Assembly: GCA_030265885.1 (NCBI GenBank)
Contig: JAJDGX010000006.1
Coordinates: 1-43,127, forward strand
Direction: 5' to 3'
From: Ruminococcaceae bacterium OttesenSCG-928-L11
GTDB taxonomy: Bacteria; Bacillota; Clostridia; Oscillospirales; Ruminococcaceae
DNA: 43,127 bases
Positions 34,451 through 42,783 of this stretch are shown piece by piece (position 1 is the first letter of the stretch; each line of letters starts with the position of its first letter). Position numbers and translations under genes: made by a program. A model generated the notes under the pieces. That model was not told where the DNA came from. It saw nothing but the letters and a program-made list of their open reading frames with translations, and did not search any database.

Positions 34451-35389
34451 TTAAAGGGTCACAATTGGCCCATGGCCTTTGAATGGATAGTCGATAACAA
34501 TGCGGCCGGATTCTACATCCCCAAGGCCGCTGTACAGGTCACATTTTCCGTCGGGCCGCATTACGATTCCAGCTGTAAACACACAATCCGCCAGTTTGGG
34601 CACCTTACAGGAACCATGGGGATAGCAGGCGCGCGTACCCAGAAGCTTCAGCTCCGATGCCTGATGCTTTGTGCGATCAAAGACATAGGACATATTCATA
34701 TACACCGACAGATCATTTTCCCGGTAAGAAATGTGGCCGACTACGCCGACAGTTCCATCCTCAAGCAAATAAACCTGATTGCAGCCACCCCACTGATTGT
34801 CGCTGAACAAGCCCTGAATAGGCTCAGCTTTTTCAATGACAGCAGGAGATAACTCATCCAGTGTGTTGATTTCTGCATAACCAATAACAGATTCACTGCC
34901 GTACTGTTTGCGTATAGATTCACCTCGCGGACGGGAAAACACACCAATTTTACCGCCCAAGTCAACCAGCCTGATATCCTTCATCCGATCCGGCCCTGTG
35001 GTGAAATAACACAGGTCATCAATGTCGGTTCCCCGGTAGAAATATCCATTAAAGGTGGCCACTTTCCCACATTCTTTGCGGACATGGGTTCCTCCCATTG
35101 TGATTTCATCGCCGATAAAGGCTACATAGGGATCCTCCAGAGGGTAAATCATTGCATCGGGTACGAGCTGCCATGTATCTGTGCCGGTTTTGGCAAAAAG
35201 TCGTACACAGGAGCTAGCCCAGCGTTCCCTTTTTTCGACACGGCCCAATATGTATTCCTTTCCCCGCCAACAAAAGGGGATCGAAGGATTATATACATCG
35301 TAGCCATCGATTCCAGTAAACGTGAGCTTTGCACTCTCGTATACATGCCTTTCGGATTCAAATGCTTTCTTCATATCCGCTAAATCCAT
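34451..35389 (-). CDS. DUF1861/MTP-1 family protein (GT108-like), putative mannoside phosphorylase
   Basis: This 312-residue protein has no signal peptide. FTGIDGYDVYNPSIPFCWRG, YPLEDPYVAFIGDEITMGGT and LPTYPHGS-like CYPHGSCKVPKLADCVFTAG resemble the DUF1861 (MTP-1) five-bladed propeller family. That family is related to GH130 and in Leishmania acts as beta-1,2-mannosyl transferase-phosphorylase (CAZy GT108). The EDP motif corresponds to the conserved acid region of GH130-like enzymes. A phosphorylase would make mannose-1-phosphate, which the mutase at 28371 could use. It is the first gene of the transport operon, with a predicted promoter at 35431-35460. The family assignment is from recognition only; a plain glycosidase-like or binding protein remains possible. 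Confidence 0.7.
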   Translation of the reverse strand: MDLADMKKAFESERHVYESAKLTFTGIDGYDVYNPSIPFCWRGKEYILGRVEKRERWASSCVRLFAKTGTDTWQLVPDAMIYPLEDPYVAFIGDEITMGGTHVRKECGKVATFNGYFYRGTDIDDLCYFTTGPDRMKDIRLVDLGGKIGVFSRPRGESIRKQYGSESVIGYAEINTLDELSPAVIEKAEPIQGLFSDNQWGGCNQVYLLEDGTVGVVGHISYRENDLSVYMNMSYVFDRTKHQASELKLLGTRACYPHGSCKVPKLADCVFTAGIVMRPDGKCDLYSGLGDVESGRIVIDYPFKGHGPIVTL

Positions 35390-35430
35390 TTACACACTTC
35401 CATTCATTGTTCATAATATGTGGTAAATTT

Positions 35431-35460
35431 ATTATATCATTATATTGATATTTATGTCAA
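35431..35460 (-). promoter_or_regulatory. Predicted promoter of the second transport operon
   Basis: On the minus strand consensus TTGACA (35460-35455) and TATAAT (35436-35431) are separated by 18 bases, in a very AT-rich stretch about 40 bases before the DUF1861 start. Confidence 0.65.
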
Positions 35461-35587
35461 TATATTATTTTATTTATATATAAAAAAGAATAGATCAACA
35501 TCTTTTTTGTGTATAAACAGCCAACATCAAGCTTGAGATTTAAAAATTCTGTCCATATCAATACCACTCCTTGCTGAAAATGCGGAC

Positions 35588-35639
35588 AAAAAACCGGCGC
35601 AAAGCCATCCAATTATAGGCTCCGCACCGGTTTTTTTTT
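35588..35639. terminator. Terminator-like hairpin between divergent promoters
   Basis: AAAAAACCGG (35588-35597) pairs with CCGGTTTTTT (35627-35636), with further GC and GCC/GGC pairing inside, and nine Ts follow. It lies between two divergent genes, an unusual place that may isolate them or mark a lost gene. Confidence 0.75.
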
Positions 35640-35676
35640 CTATTTTCTAAGCAAAAATTGGTGTGAGCAACAAATC

Positions 35677-35751
35677 TGGTATGCGGTCATATACCAATTA
35701 GTATACTGGTTTTTCAATTGATTTATTGGTATATATGTGATAACATACCAA
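35677..35751. promoter_or_regulatory. Operator cluster with TTGGTAT/ATACCAA half-sites
   Basis: TGGTAT (35677-35682) faces ATACCA (35691-35696), and TTGGTAT (35726-35732) faces ATACCAA (35745-35751). A further TGGT at 35707-35710 lies between. They sit directly before the GntR/LacI-type gene and are probably its binding sites. Confidence 0.6.
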
Positions 35752-35786
35752 TATATAGATATTACCTCTTATAGGAGTGAAACCAT

Positions 35787-36950
35787 ATGCCCAAGATCCC
35801 TATGTATCAAAAAATATATGAGGATGTGTTGGCAAGCATCCGCACCGGAGAAGCCAGCCCCGGCGACCGAATTGACTCAGAGGACTCTTTGGCGGAGAAG
35901 TATGGCGTAAGCCGCATTACCACAAAGAAGGCTCTGTCCCTTTTGGGCGAGGAAGGCTATATTATTCGTAAGCCCGGCAAAGGCTCCTTTGTGGCGGATT
36001 CCGCAAGTGTTGCTGCTGTCGACAGAAAAGTTAAGGATACTGTACGAAAAAAACTGGGGTTTATCATTGACTACGTGGGTAACAGTTTTGCCCTGAATCT
36101 GTTCAACCAAATCTCTCTTCAGGGAACAGAGACCGGCTATGATATGCTGATTAGTGTCTCTCATGCCTCGCAGGAAGTGGAAATGCGCGCAATAGATGCC
36201 ATGAAGCAAAGCGGTTGTAATGGGATTATTCTGGTGCCAGTTCTTCGTGAATTTTACAATCAGGAAATCATCCGTAGCATCGCCGACCACTATCCAATCC
36301 TGACCATTGACCGTGAATTAGCCGGACTCCCCTCTCCCTGTGTCAGTACAGACCATCGTAAGGCCAGCGCAGAGTTGACGGCGTATTTGATACAGCGCGA
36401 ACACAAGCACATTGCCTTTTTCCATACTCGCCCCAACGTATCAAAAAGCGAGGGGCTTCGTGCCTCAGGCTATCATGACATGATGGTGCAGCATGCACTA
36501 TCAGACACCGCCAGCATCTTTACCCCAACCGTTCATTTTGGTACGCATCTCCTTCCTTTCGCTGCCGGGATCGCTTCGCCGGATTCGGAGGCGCAGCAAA
36601 AAATTGCACAGATTGAGGCGGAGATTTTGACTTTTTTTGATGCTAATCCTCATGTCACAGCTGTAGTATGCTGCACGCATCCAATGGCCTATCTCACCTA
36701 TACCCTCCTGATGCGAATGGGAAAATCCATTCCGGCAGATATCTCCATTGTCTGTTTTGACGAGATGGAGCAAATTCAGCGCACTGTGCACTTCACTCAT
36801 TTTCACCAGAATGAGATTGGGATTGCGCAACATGCGCTTCAACTGATGGGAACCCTTATCAGCGATGGTGTTACCACAGAAAATGCCGCCAATATTTTTG
36901 TGCCCGGAAGTATTGTGGAGGGAAATACTGTGAGAGCAATTTCAGAGTAA
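35787..36950 (+). CDS. GntR-type transcription regulator with LacI-like sugar-binding domain (AraR-like)
   Basis: This 387-residue protein has an N-terminal GntR winged helix (IPMYQKIYEDVLASIRTGEA, SLAEKYGVSRITTKKALSLL, then GYIIRKPGKGSFVA). A periplasmic-binding-protein-type effector domain (KLGFIIDYVGNSFALNLFNQ to ISIVCFDEMEQIQ) follows. AraR of Bacillus has the same architecture. It is divergent from the DUF1861-transport operon and likely represses it and itself, with release by a sugar or sugar phosphate. AGGAG precedes the ATG, and the palindromic sites at 35677-35751 lie upstream. It is the only plus-strand gene of the metabolic block. Confidence 0.92.
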   Translation: MPKIPMYQKIYEDVLASIRTGEASPGDRIDSEDSLAEKYGVSRITTKKALSLLGEEGYIIRKPGKGSFVADSASVAAVDRKVKDTVRKKLGFIIDYVGNSFALNLFNQISLQGTETGYDMLISVSHASQEVEMRAIDAMKQSGCNGIILVPVLREFYNQEIIRSIADHYPILTIDRELAGLPSPCVSTDHRKASAELTAYLIQREHKHIAFFHTRPNVSKSEGLRASGYHDMMVQHALSDTASIFTPTVHFGTHLLPFAAGIASPDSEAQQKIAQIEAEILTFFDANPHVTAVVCCTHPMAYLTYTLLMRMGKSIPADISIVCFDEMEQIQRTVHFTHFHQNEIGIAQHALQLMGTLISDGVTTENAANIFVPGSIVEGNTVRAISE

Positions 36951-37030
36951 AATTTCACTTTTCTGTATTTGAATTTACCGTTGGGGATACTTACCATTCC
37001 CATGCCAATATGTCACTGACCCGATGACAC

Positions 37031-37073
37031 AAACAGGACAGACTACCGCCTTAGCGAAAGTCTGCCCTGTTTT
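37031..37073. terminator. Terminator between the regulator and the transfer module
   Basis: AAACAGGACAGACT (37031-37044) pairs with AGTCTGCCCTGTTT (37059-37073, one G-T wobble). It closes both the plus-strand regulator and the minus-strand HTH gene at 37082. The stem shares its core with the hairpin at 5191. Confidence 0.75.
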
Positions 37074-37081
37074 GAGTAATT

Positions 37082-37342
37082 TTATGGGGCGCACAACTCA
37101 TACAGCGATGAACTGCGCCCACCTCTCTCCCTCCATCGCGCAGAGCGCTTTATAAAGCCTTTCTGCTCCAACTCATCCAGCGCCCGGTAGACGGTGCGCT
37201 TAGACAGGCTCAAGTCCTTAGCGATGGTTCCCACCGCCGGAAAGCAGGAGCCATCCTTGTTGGCGCGATTCTTGAGATACATATATACCGCCACTGCCCG
37301 ATGTGGCAAGTCAGCAGCATAGATGCTGTCAAAAAATCCCAT
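37082..37342 (-). CDS. Small HTH protein of conjugative-element type
   Basis: This 86-residue winged-helix protein reads MGFFDSIYAADLPHRAVAVY, CFPAVGTIAKDLSLSKRTVY and ALDELEQKGFIKR. It resembles the DNA-binding half of the protein at 8049 and of replication-type HTH proteins. GAGGAGGTGATCGC precedes the ATG. It lies 12 bases after the VirD4 stop, so it is the last gene of that operon and may regulate element genes. Confidence 0.75.
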   Translation of the reverse strand: MGFFDSIYAADLPHRAVAVYMYLKNRANKDGSCFPAVGTIAKDLSLSKRTVYRALDELEQKGFIKRSARWRERGGRSSSLYELCAP

Positions 37343-37354
37343 GCGATCACCTCC

Positions 37355-38665
37355 TCAGACACGCACCTTTTTGCTTTTTGTTGGCGGCGGGGCAGGCGCG
37401 GCCACCTCCGGCTGAGGATACCGTTTGCGAATCGCCGCCATCAGCTCGTTACGGTCGGCGTATTCCACCTTGCGATTTGGCCGCTTTGGTACTTCGTAGG
37501 GAGTGTCCAGTTCCACTCCCCACTTAAAATACAAATTCAGCCTGGTTTGCATGGGATGGACACCGGTTTTCATGAGGATAAAATCGCCAAAGGGCAGGGC
37601 CTTTAGTTCATCAGCGGTCTGGAGTGGGCGTTCCATCATCTGGAGGCTGCGACTGGGATCGTTCTTACCCTTGCTGACAGAGCCGGTGGAAACGGTCTGG
37701 GAACCCAAGCTTTTGGAAAGCGTTTCCGCGCTTTTGCTGTTGGGAGCGAAGCCGCCGAACAAGGTGAGTTGGGTATTATCGGTGATTACCTCGCTGCCTT
37801 CTTTGCCGTAGTTTTTATCGAGCTGCGCAAAGGATTGGATTATTGGTACCATGGATATGCGGCGGGAACGCCCTGCCGAAAACATCATCTCAGCGGATTC
37901 TATCTTCGGCAAGGTCCCGAATTCGTCGAGAAACATGACAACACGATTTTGCAGTTTCCCGCCATTTTCATCGGCTACAGCCAGCATCTCACGGTAGATT
38001 TGCTGCACCAGCAGGCTGATGAAGAAGTGACGGGTGTTGTCCTCCTCCGGCATACATAGAAAGATAGCGGATTTCTCCTTACAAAAGATTTCGGTGTCTA
38101 ATGCCGTATCGAAGCAGAGAATAGATTCCAGTTCACTGTCCAAAAAAGCATTGAGCCGGGACATGGCGGTGGAGAGAATGCTCAGCATCGCCTGCTCGCT
38201 GGTGCTAAGGGCGGCACCGGCGAACCAACGCGCCTTGTGCTCCGGCGGCAGCAGCTCCAACAAGATCTGGAATTGGTTCTTGCCCTTGACCTCAGACGGC
38301 GCCAACAAATCCTGTATAATTTTAAACACGGATATGATGTGGCGTTTCTGCGGCGGGCACAGTTCCGCGATCAGCAAAATAGTGGAGGTGAGGATACCTT
38401 CGGCGGCATCATAGAAATATGCATTAGTGCCGCCGCGTTCTCCGCCACCGGAATCAATGATGGTCTTGGCGGTAATCTTGGCGTACTTCTCCGCGCGGGC
38501 CTTGTATGCAACATTGTCAGGATTCTTAGATGCCAGGTCACTGTATCGGTTAACAAGCGCGATCATATTGGAGCCATCTGAACAGGTAGGATTGCGAAGA
38601 TCAATGACGGAAATGTGATAACCATAGTGTTTTTGAGCGATGCCCGCGAAATTTCTGTAGAGGTC
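37355..38665 (-). CDS. VirD4/TraG coupling protein, 3' exon
   Basis: This is the larger part of a coupling protein interrupted by a group II intron. Coding starts at DLYRNFAGIAQKHYGYHISV, directly after the intron; the first 42 residues of the track ORF (MIKPDLKQQW to GGSFLLY) are intron-derived. Walker B is RVVMFLDEFGTLPKIES, and the C-terminal part carries GGFAPNSKSAETLSKSLGSQ. Splicing to the exon at 41299 gives SDTKG-DLYRN in frame, the usual family sequence after Walker A, and about 573 residues. A basic tail (PTKSKKVRV) ends the protein. It differs strongly from the truncated VirD4 at 10639, so the window held two different transfer systems. Confidence 0.88.
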   Translation of the reverse strand, partial: DLYRNFAGIAQKHYGYHISVIDLRNPTCSDGSNMIALVNRYSDLASKNPDNVAYKARAEKYAKITAKTIIDSGGGERGGTNAYFYDAAEGILTSTILLIAELCPPQKRHIISVFKIIQDLLAPSEVKGKNQFQILLELLPPEHKARWFAGAALSTSEQAMLSILSTAMSRLNAFLDSELESILCFDTALDTEIFCKEKSAIFLCMPEEDNTRHFFISLLVQQIYREMLAVADENGGKLQNRVVMFLDEFGTLPKIESAEMMFSAGRSRRISMVPIIQSFAQLDKNYGKEGSEVITDNTQLTLFGGFAPNSKSAETLSKSLGSQTVSTGSVSKGKNDPSRSLQMMERPLQTADELKALPFGDFILMKTGVHPMQTRLNLYFKWGVELDTPYEVPKRPNRKVEYADRNELMAAIRKRYPQPEVAAPAPPPTKSKKVRV

Positions 38666-38726
38666 GTAGAGTAGGAAAGAGCCGCCTTGCCGCATTACTG
38701 CGATAGGTCTGCCCAGCCCCCTCTCA

Positions 38727-38760
38727 GAACCGGACGTACACCTCTCGATGTATCCGGCTC
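38727..38760 (-). ncRNA. Group II intron domain V
   Basis: The 34-base minus-strand element starts GAGCCGGATACATCGAGAGG and ends GTACGTCCGGTTC. It forms the typical GCCGGAT/GTCCGGTT helix with the AGC-triad position and a GAGA tetraloop. Confidence 0.92.
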
Positions 38761-38787
38761 GCCATTGCTGCTTCAAATCAGGTTTAA

Positions 38788-40581
38788 TCAAGGGTGATGG
38801 ATTCTATGATGACAGCCTTTACAGACGGCTAATGTCTTGCGTCTTTTGGCTATCATAATAATCTCCCAATCTTGTTTTCCTTTGAGGTTCTTCACTTTAT
38901 TTACATGGTGTATTTCGAGCGGAACATCAGTTTTCCCACACAGTTCGCAGACTTCGGCAGATAAACGGTCTTCAAAAGTAGTCCGTGTTCCTGCGTAGCC
39001 TGCTCCGAAGTTGATTATCACATCATTAAAGTTGTCAGCGTTTTTACAGTCTTGGTATCTTGCGAACTCACGGCACTTCTGCCCTTTAGTGGTATTGTAT
39101 TGAATTCCCCAGCTACCATTTTTGATATGATATTTAACAAGCATTTTTCTAGTGGTAGATTTATGCTTGCCTGCAAGGGTTTTAAGGCAACTGTATTCCA
39201 TGAGATAAGCGAAATAATCCAGTCGTGCAAAGTTGCTGGCCAGCCCGTAATAATTGCATATACCTCGGAGTTCAGAGTTGTAGGAAGATATGATTTCTAA
39301 ATTCGTACACCTGTAAAGATATTTTCTTGGAGAGGGCTCGATTGTTCCATTTTTAATTTGCCTGATCGCCAATTTGTCGAATAGAAAAGGCATAATTTTA
39401 TCCGCAAATGGTATATTCAGTTCCACTTTTCCATTTAAGGTGCGGGCAAGCGCGCCCCTACCATTTGGTTTCAACTTCTGCTCTCTGCGTACCCGAACAT
39501 CATAGCCCAAGAATCTTGCGTACTGGTTGCTGTGGGTAATCAGCGTTTTTTCATCTGACAATTCCATTTTGAGGGTATGGCTGATAAACTCTGAAAATTG
39601 CTCCTTGATACGTTTGCAATCCGCTTTACTCCCCTTGACGCCTATGATGAAATCATCCGCATACCGAATATATTTCATCACTTTATCCGTTTTGGGAGAA
39701 TAAGGGGTTTTTCGCAGCTTGGATGTTAATATCCTTACTTCCTTTAGAAGTTCGGCTTTCCTTTGCCCACTTGCTGTTTTTAAGAGTTTCTTTGCGTAGT
39801 TTCTCTTACCGGCAACCCTATCGTACTCGACAGAATGAGGCCGGTCTTTGGGTTTGAAATAATCAACAGCCACTTTTGCTGCGAACTTGTCCAGCTCATT
39901 CAGATAAATGTTCGAGAGAATCGGCGAGACAATCCCGCCCTGCGGACAGCCGGAATAGGTGGCATGGTATTTCCAATCTTCCATATATCCAGCTTTCAGG
40001 AACTTCCAAATGAGTTTAATCAGCCGTGCATCCTTAATCTTGGAATTGATGATGTCAACTAAGACGTGGTGGTCGATGTTATCAAAACAACCCTTTATAT
40101 CGCCCTCTATAAACCATGCTGAACCTGTAAATTCCAGTTTTAAGGACTTCAAGGCCGTGTGGCAACTTCTTTTCGGACGAAATCCATGGGAGTGGTTTGA
40201 AAATGTTGGTTCATAAACAGCTTCCAATATCATTCTCAAAACTTCCTGCACAAGTTTATCCGTAAAAGTCGGAATGCCAAGCGGTCTCTTTTTCGTGCTG
40301 TTTCGTTTCTTTTGGATATATTCACGGCGAACAGGCTTTGGCGCATAGGTTTCATCAGCCAATGAATCAATTATCCTGCTGATTTTTTCTACACTGAACC
40401 CATCTGCCGTATCGTCATCCACGCCTTTTGTCGATGCGCCTTTATTTGCGTAGAGATTTTTGTACGCAATGTGATACAAATCAGGTCTTAACATATAGCG
40501 GTAGAGCCTTGTGAAGATTTCCTCTTTGTTATCCCTCGAATTCTCCATGATTCTATCTAAAATCTCGATTGTTGGTTTCAT
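38788..40581 (-). CDS. ltrA: Group II intron-encoded protein: reverse transcriptase, maturase, HNH endonuclease
   Basis: This 597-residue LtrA-type protein has a reverse transcriptase with KKRPLGIPTFTDKLVQEVLR, FIEGDIKGCFDNIDH, GCPQGGIVSPILSNIYLNEL and the catalytic KYIRYADDFIIGV. A maturase X domain follows (YCLKTLAGKHKSTTRKML region), and a C-terminal HNH domain with CELCGKTDVPLEIHHVNKVK and VCKGCHHRIH. All motifs are intact, so splicing and retrohoming should work. ATG at 40581 follows AGGGAGG; the track begins at an upstream TTG. It binds its own intron RNA and allows virD4 to be expressed. Confidence 0.95.
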   Translation of the reverse strand: MKPTIEILDRIMENSRDNKEEIFTRLYRYMLRPDLYHIAYKNLYANKGASTKGVDDDTADGFSVEKISRIIDSLADETYAPKPVRREYIQKKRNSTKKRPLGIPTFTDKLVQEVLRMILEAVYEPTFSNHSHGFRPKRSCHTALKSLKLEFTGSAWFIEGDIKGCFDNIDHHVLVDIINSKIKDARLIKLIWKFLKAGYMEDWKYHATYSGCPQGGIVSPILSNIYLNELDKFAAKVAVDYFKPKDRPHSVEYDRVAGKRNYAKKLLKTASGQRKAELLKEVRILTSKLRKTPYSPKTDKVMKYIRYADDFIIGVKGSKADCKRIKEQFSEFISHTLKMELSDEKTLITHSNQYARFLGYDVRVRREQKLKPNGRGALARTLNGKVELNIPFADKIMPFLFDKLAIRQIKNGTIEPSPRKYLYRCTNLEIISSYNSELRGICNYYGLASNFARLDYFAYLMEYSCLKTLAGKHKSTTRKMLVKYHIKNGSWGIQYNTTKGQKCREFARYQDCKNADNFNDVIINFGAGYAGTRTTFEDRLSAEVCELCGKTDVPLEIHHVNKVKNLKGKQDWEIIMIAKRRKTLAVCKGCHHRIHHP

Positions 40582-41298
40582 TGTGAGGTTTTCCTCCCTA
40601 ATCAAATTCCGATTTTAGAACGCAACAACTGTTCTCCTTCTCCTGTTCTCCCGCATACTTGGTCACCCTTTCAGCGGTAATCGAACCAGCAGCAAACGAA
40701 GTCTGCCTGTGTGCCCACCATTACAGCAGCACCTTGGATACTATGAGAACTCCGTTGCCATATTGGATATTCAGCGTCATCTCTCTTGCCTTTTGAGGGC
40801 TTGAGATTTATCACCCATAAAGGGCATTTCGCATAGCTATAGCGAATTGTACTTGCTATATGCGTTCCAACGTAGGCAATCCCCAGTTAATGTGATGAGT
40901 AGGCAAATGCAGATTGTCGGATATGCTTTCGTTTCGTTAATTCCAGTTCTCTGGCTTGTCATATGAAAGATTGATAACCCATTGCGCAAGGGAGAAACGC
41001 AATGTTATTCATATCAGAGGTTGATACCATTGCCATAATCAGCAATGGGTGCATACACATTCCTCCGCCCGGACACAACGGGGACTTGAAACTCGCATTC
41101 AACATTCTATAGCTCTATCCTCATATCTGCTTAACGTTGTAGCTCAGCCGTGTTCCTGTGTATGGAACAGCTTACCGCTTTCCTGCCATGCTACGGTCCC
41201 GTGTCGGCTTTCGCTTTTCGGTTAGGCAGGTCGTTTCCACCGTTATCTTAGTGGGTAGTGCCTTACTCTACTTCTCATCACACCCTATCTGGGCGCAC

Positions 41299-41706
41299 GC
41301 CCTTGGTGTCGGACGTTATAAATGACATCCCGGAGGCACAGGCGAACTCTAAATTGGGATACAAAAAGTTAGCAGTCTTGCCGACGCCGGCCGCGCCGAT
41401 CATAAGCAGATGCACATCGCCCGTATCCACAAGGGCAGTTGTTTTCTTTCCATGGGTGACGCAGCCCACCACAAGCCCCTGATCTTCCACTGACGGCCGG
41501 TTTTGCCTCTGCCGCCAGAGCTTCGGGGTGTAGGGGATATGGCGGTAGGTGGAGCGGATTTCTTTTGGTGTGGCCCAACGGGCGGTTCCATGTTGTCCGT
41601 CGCCAACAGGTTTGGACTTAATATTCAGCGATGACTGATTGCTGCCAATTGACACAAGAGCCAGTACAATCAGCATGCCGCCGCAGATCAGAATTAGTGG
41701 GAGCAA
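41299..41706 (-). CDS. VirD4/TraG coupling protein, 5' exon
   Basis: The first 136 residues start at TTG (AGGAGG eight bases upstream): LPLILICGGMLIVLALVSIG is the single visible membrane helix. ARWATPKEIRSTY is the family motif before the ATPase, and MIGAAGVGKTANFLYPNLEF is Walker A. The exon ends FITSDTKG at the intron border; the last residues of the track ORF (VRPDRV) are intron sequence. It is preceded by the terminator of the AraC gene, so the virD4 promoter must overlap it or read-through occurs. Together with the exon at 37355 it encodes one coupling protein. Confidence 0.88.
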
Positions 41707-41723
41707 TTGAGCACCTCCTGGTA

Positions 41724-41754
41724 TAAAAAAGAAGCGGCCAGATCACCGCTTCTT
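41724..41754 (-). terminator. Terminator of the AraC/GyrI-like gene
   Basis: AAGAAGCGG (41729-41737) and CCGCTTCTT (41746-41754) pair around an 8-base loop, followed by six Ts on the minus strand. It lies 15 bases past the AraC stop region and just before virD4. Confidence 0.85.
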
Positions 41755-41769
41755 AAATATATTTACTTT

Positions 41770-42639
41770 TTATAGCCGTTTTGATATAGAAATCCAGATT
41801 TCACTTTTGCAATCTTGTTTTGTCAGGTCGGGGCTTTCATGCCATAAGAGTTCAGGGCCACCAGTCAGCTGATATTCCGAGGAGGGCAGCCACTCGGAAT
41901 AGATTCGAGCCCAAGTATCCTGTACAGCGCGGGGAAATGGCCCAACCACCGTAAACACAGCCCAGTCGGTTTCCGCGACCTCCAGCACATCATAACCAGT
42001 GGGCGCGGCCTTTGTGGTTGCCACTGCGATATATTGATCCAGCTCAGTTCCCTCTGCTGAGCGATCCGAGAAATTGGCCGACACGCTGAGCATCCCCCTC
42101 GGCTCAATATTGCACAAGCCTTTTAGCTCTCGAATGGATTCAGGAGTTGGTTTTTGCACCAGATCCGCTGTTTGCTTGTTGACACCTTCAAATTGCAGGG
42201 TAATTTTCTTTTTGAACCCGACAATCCGGAAGTTTTCGTTGTGTACAATCCGATAATCCATTTTGCATCCTCCTGTTATTGTGAGTTGGAATGTCATGGG
42301 CGGGAATGCTTTCAGCATCGCATTTTCCCGCTTCGCCTCAGAGGGAGTAATGCCGTGCATCACCTGGAACGCTTTGCAGAAGGCATCAGCGGACTCATAG
42401 CCAAGCAACATAGCGCAATCAATCACTTTGTCGCCCCGCCGAAGTAAAGCTCCGGCCAAATCCAACTTGCGGCAGCGAATGTATTCGCCCAACGGCATAC
42501 CAGCCAGATAGGAAAACATCCGGCGAAAGTGATATTCGGAGCAACCAGCAATGCGCGACATCGCGCTAAAGTCGATTTCATCAAATAAATTGCTTTCAAG
42601 ATAATCCATTGCGTTATTCATCTGCGCCAGCGGATTCAC
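41770..42639 (-). CDS. AraC-family regulator with GyrI-like effector domain
   Basis: The N-terminal double HTH reads MSRIAGCSEYHFRRMFSYLA and AMLLGYESADAFCKAFQVMH with GITPSEAKR. The C-terminal half (MDYRIVHNENFRIVGFKKKI to SEIWISISKRL) is a GyrI-like small-molecule-binding fold, as in Rob/BmrR-type multidrug sensors. It is soluble, unlike the membrane AraC proteins in this window. The track begins at ATG 42663; GTG at 42639 has GGAGGTGA at ideal spacing and is preferred. Flanked by transfer genes, it is probably an accessory gene picked up by the element; no transporter lies next to it. Confidence 0.9.
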   Translation of the reverse strand: MNPLAQMNNAMDYLESNLFDEIDFSAMSRIAGCSEYHFRRMFSYLAGMPLGEYIRCRKLDLAGALLRRGDKVIDCAMLLGYESADAFCKAFQVMHGITPSEAKRENAMLKAFPPMTFQLTITGGCKMDYRIVHNENFRIVGFKKKITLQFEGVNKQTADLVQKPTPESIRELKGLCNIEPRGMLSVSANFSDRSAEGTELDQYIAVATTKAAPTGYDVLEVAETDWAVFTVVGPFPRAVQDTWARIYSEWLPSSEYQLTGGPELLWHESPDLTKQDCKSEIWISISKRL

Positions 42640-42783
42640 AGCACTCACCTCCATCACCATCACATATAGCCTATCAAAACAGAAGGACCCCTACCCGACA
42701 ATTCAGGTGCGTTTTTAATCGGATTTAATGGATTAAGTATAATCAAAGTATATCGTATAAAAGCATATTACGCAAAGGTATCT

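Larger units (their letters stand above)
38666..41298 (-). mobile_element. Group II intron (Ll.LtrB-like, 2633 bases)
   Basis: The 5' end on the minus strand is GTGCGCCCAGATAGGGTG, the conserved group II start seen in Ll.LtrB, and the 3' end is CCTACTCTAC. Domain V is intact (38727-38760) and the ORF lies in the domain IV position. The 5' exon ends ACCAAGGGC; GCCCTT on the minus strand at 40825-40820 could be EBS1 pairing with AAGGGC. The intron splits codons cleanly between GGC and GAC of virD4. About 700 bases of domain I-III RNA (40582-41298) have no gene; ORFs there are shadows. Confidence 0.92.

Noticed and set aside
38666-38791. N-terminal 42 residues of the track VirD4 ORF
   Set aside because: They are encoded by group II intron domains V and VI, not by an exon.
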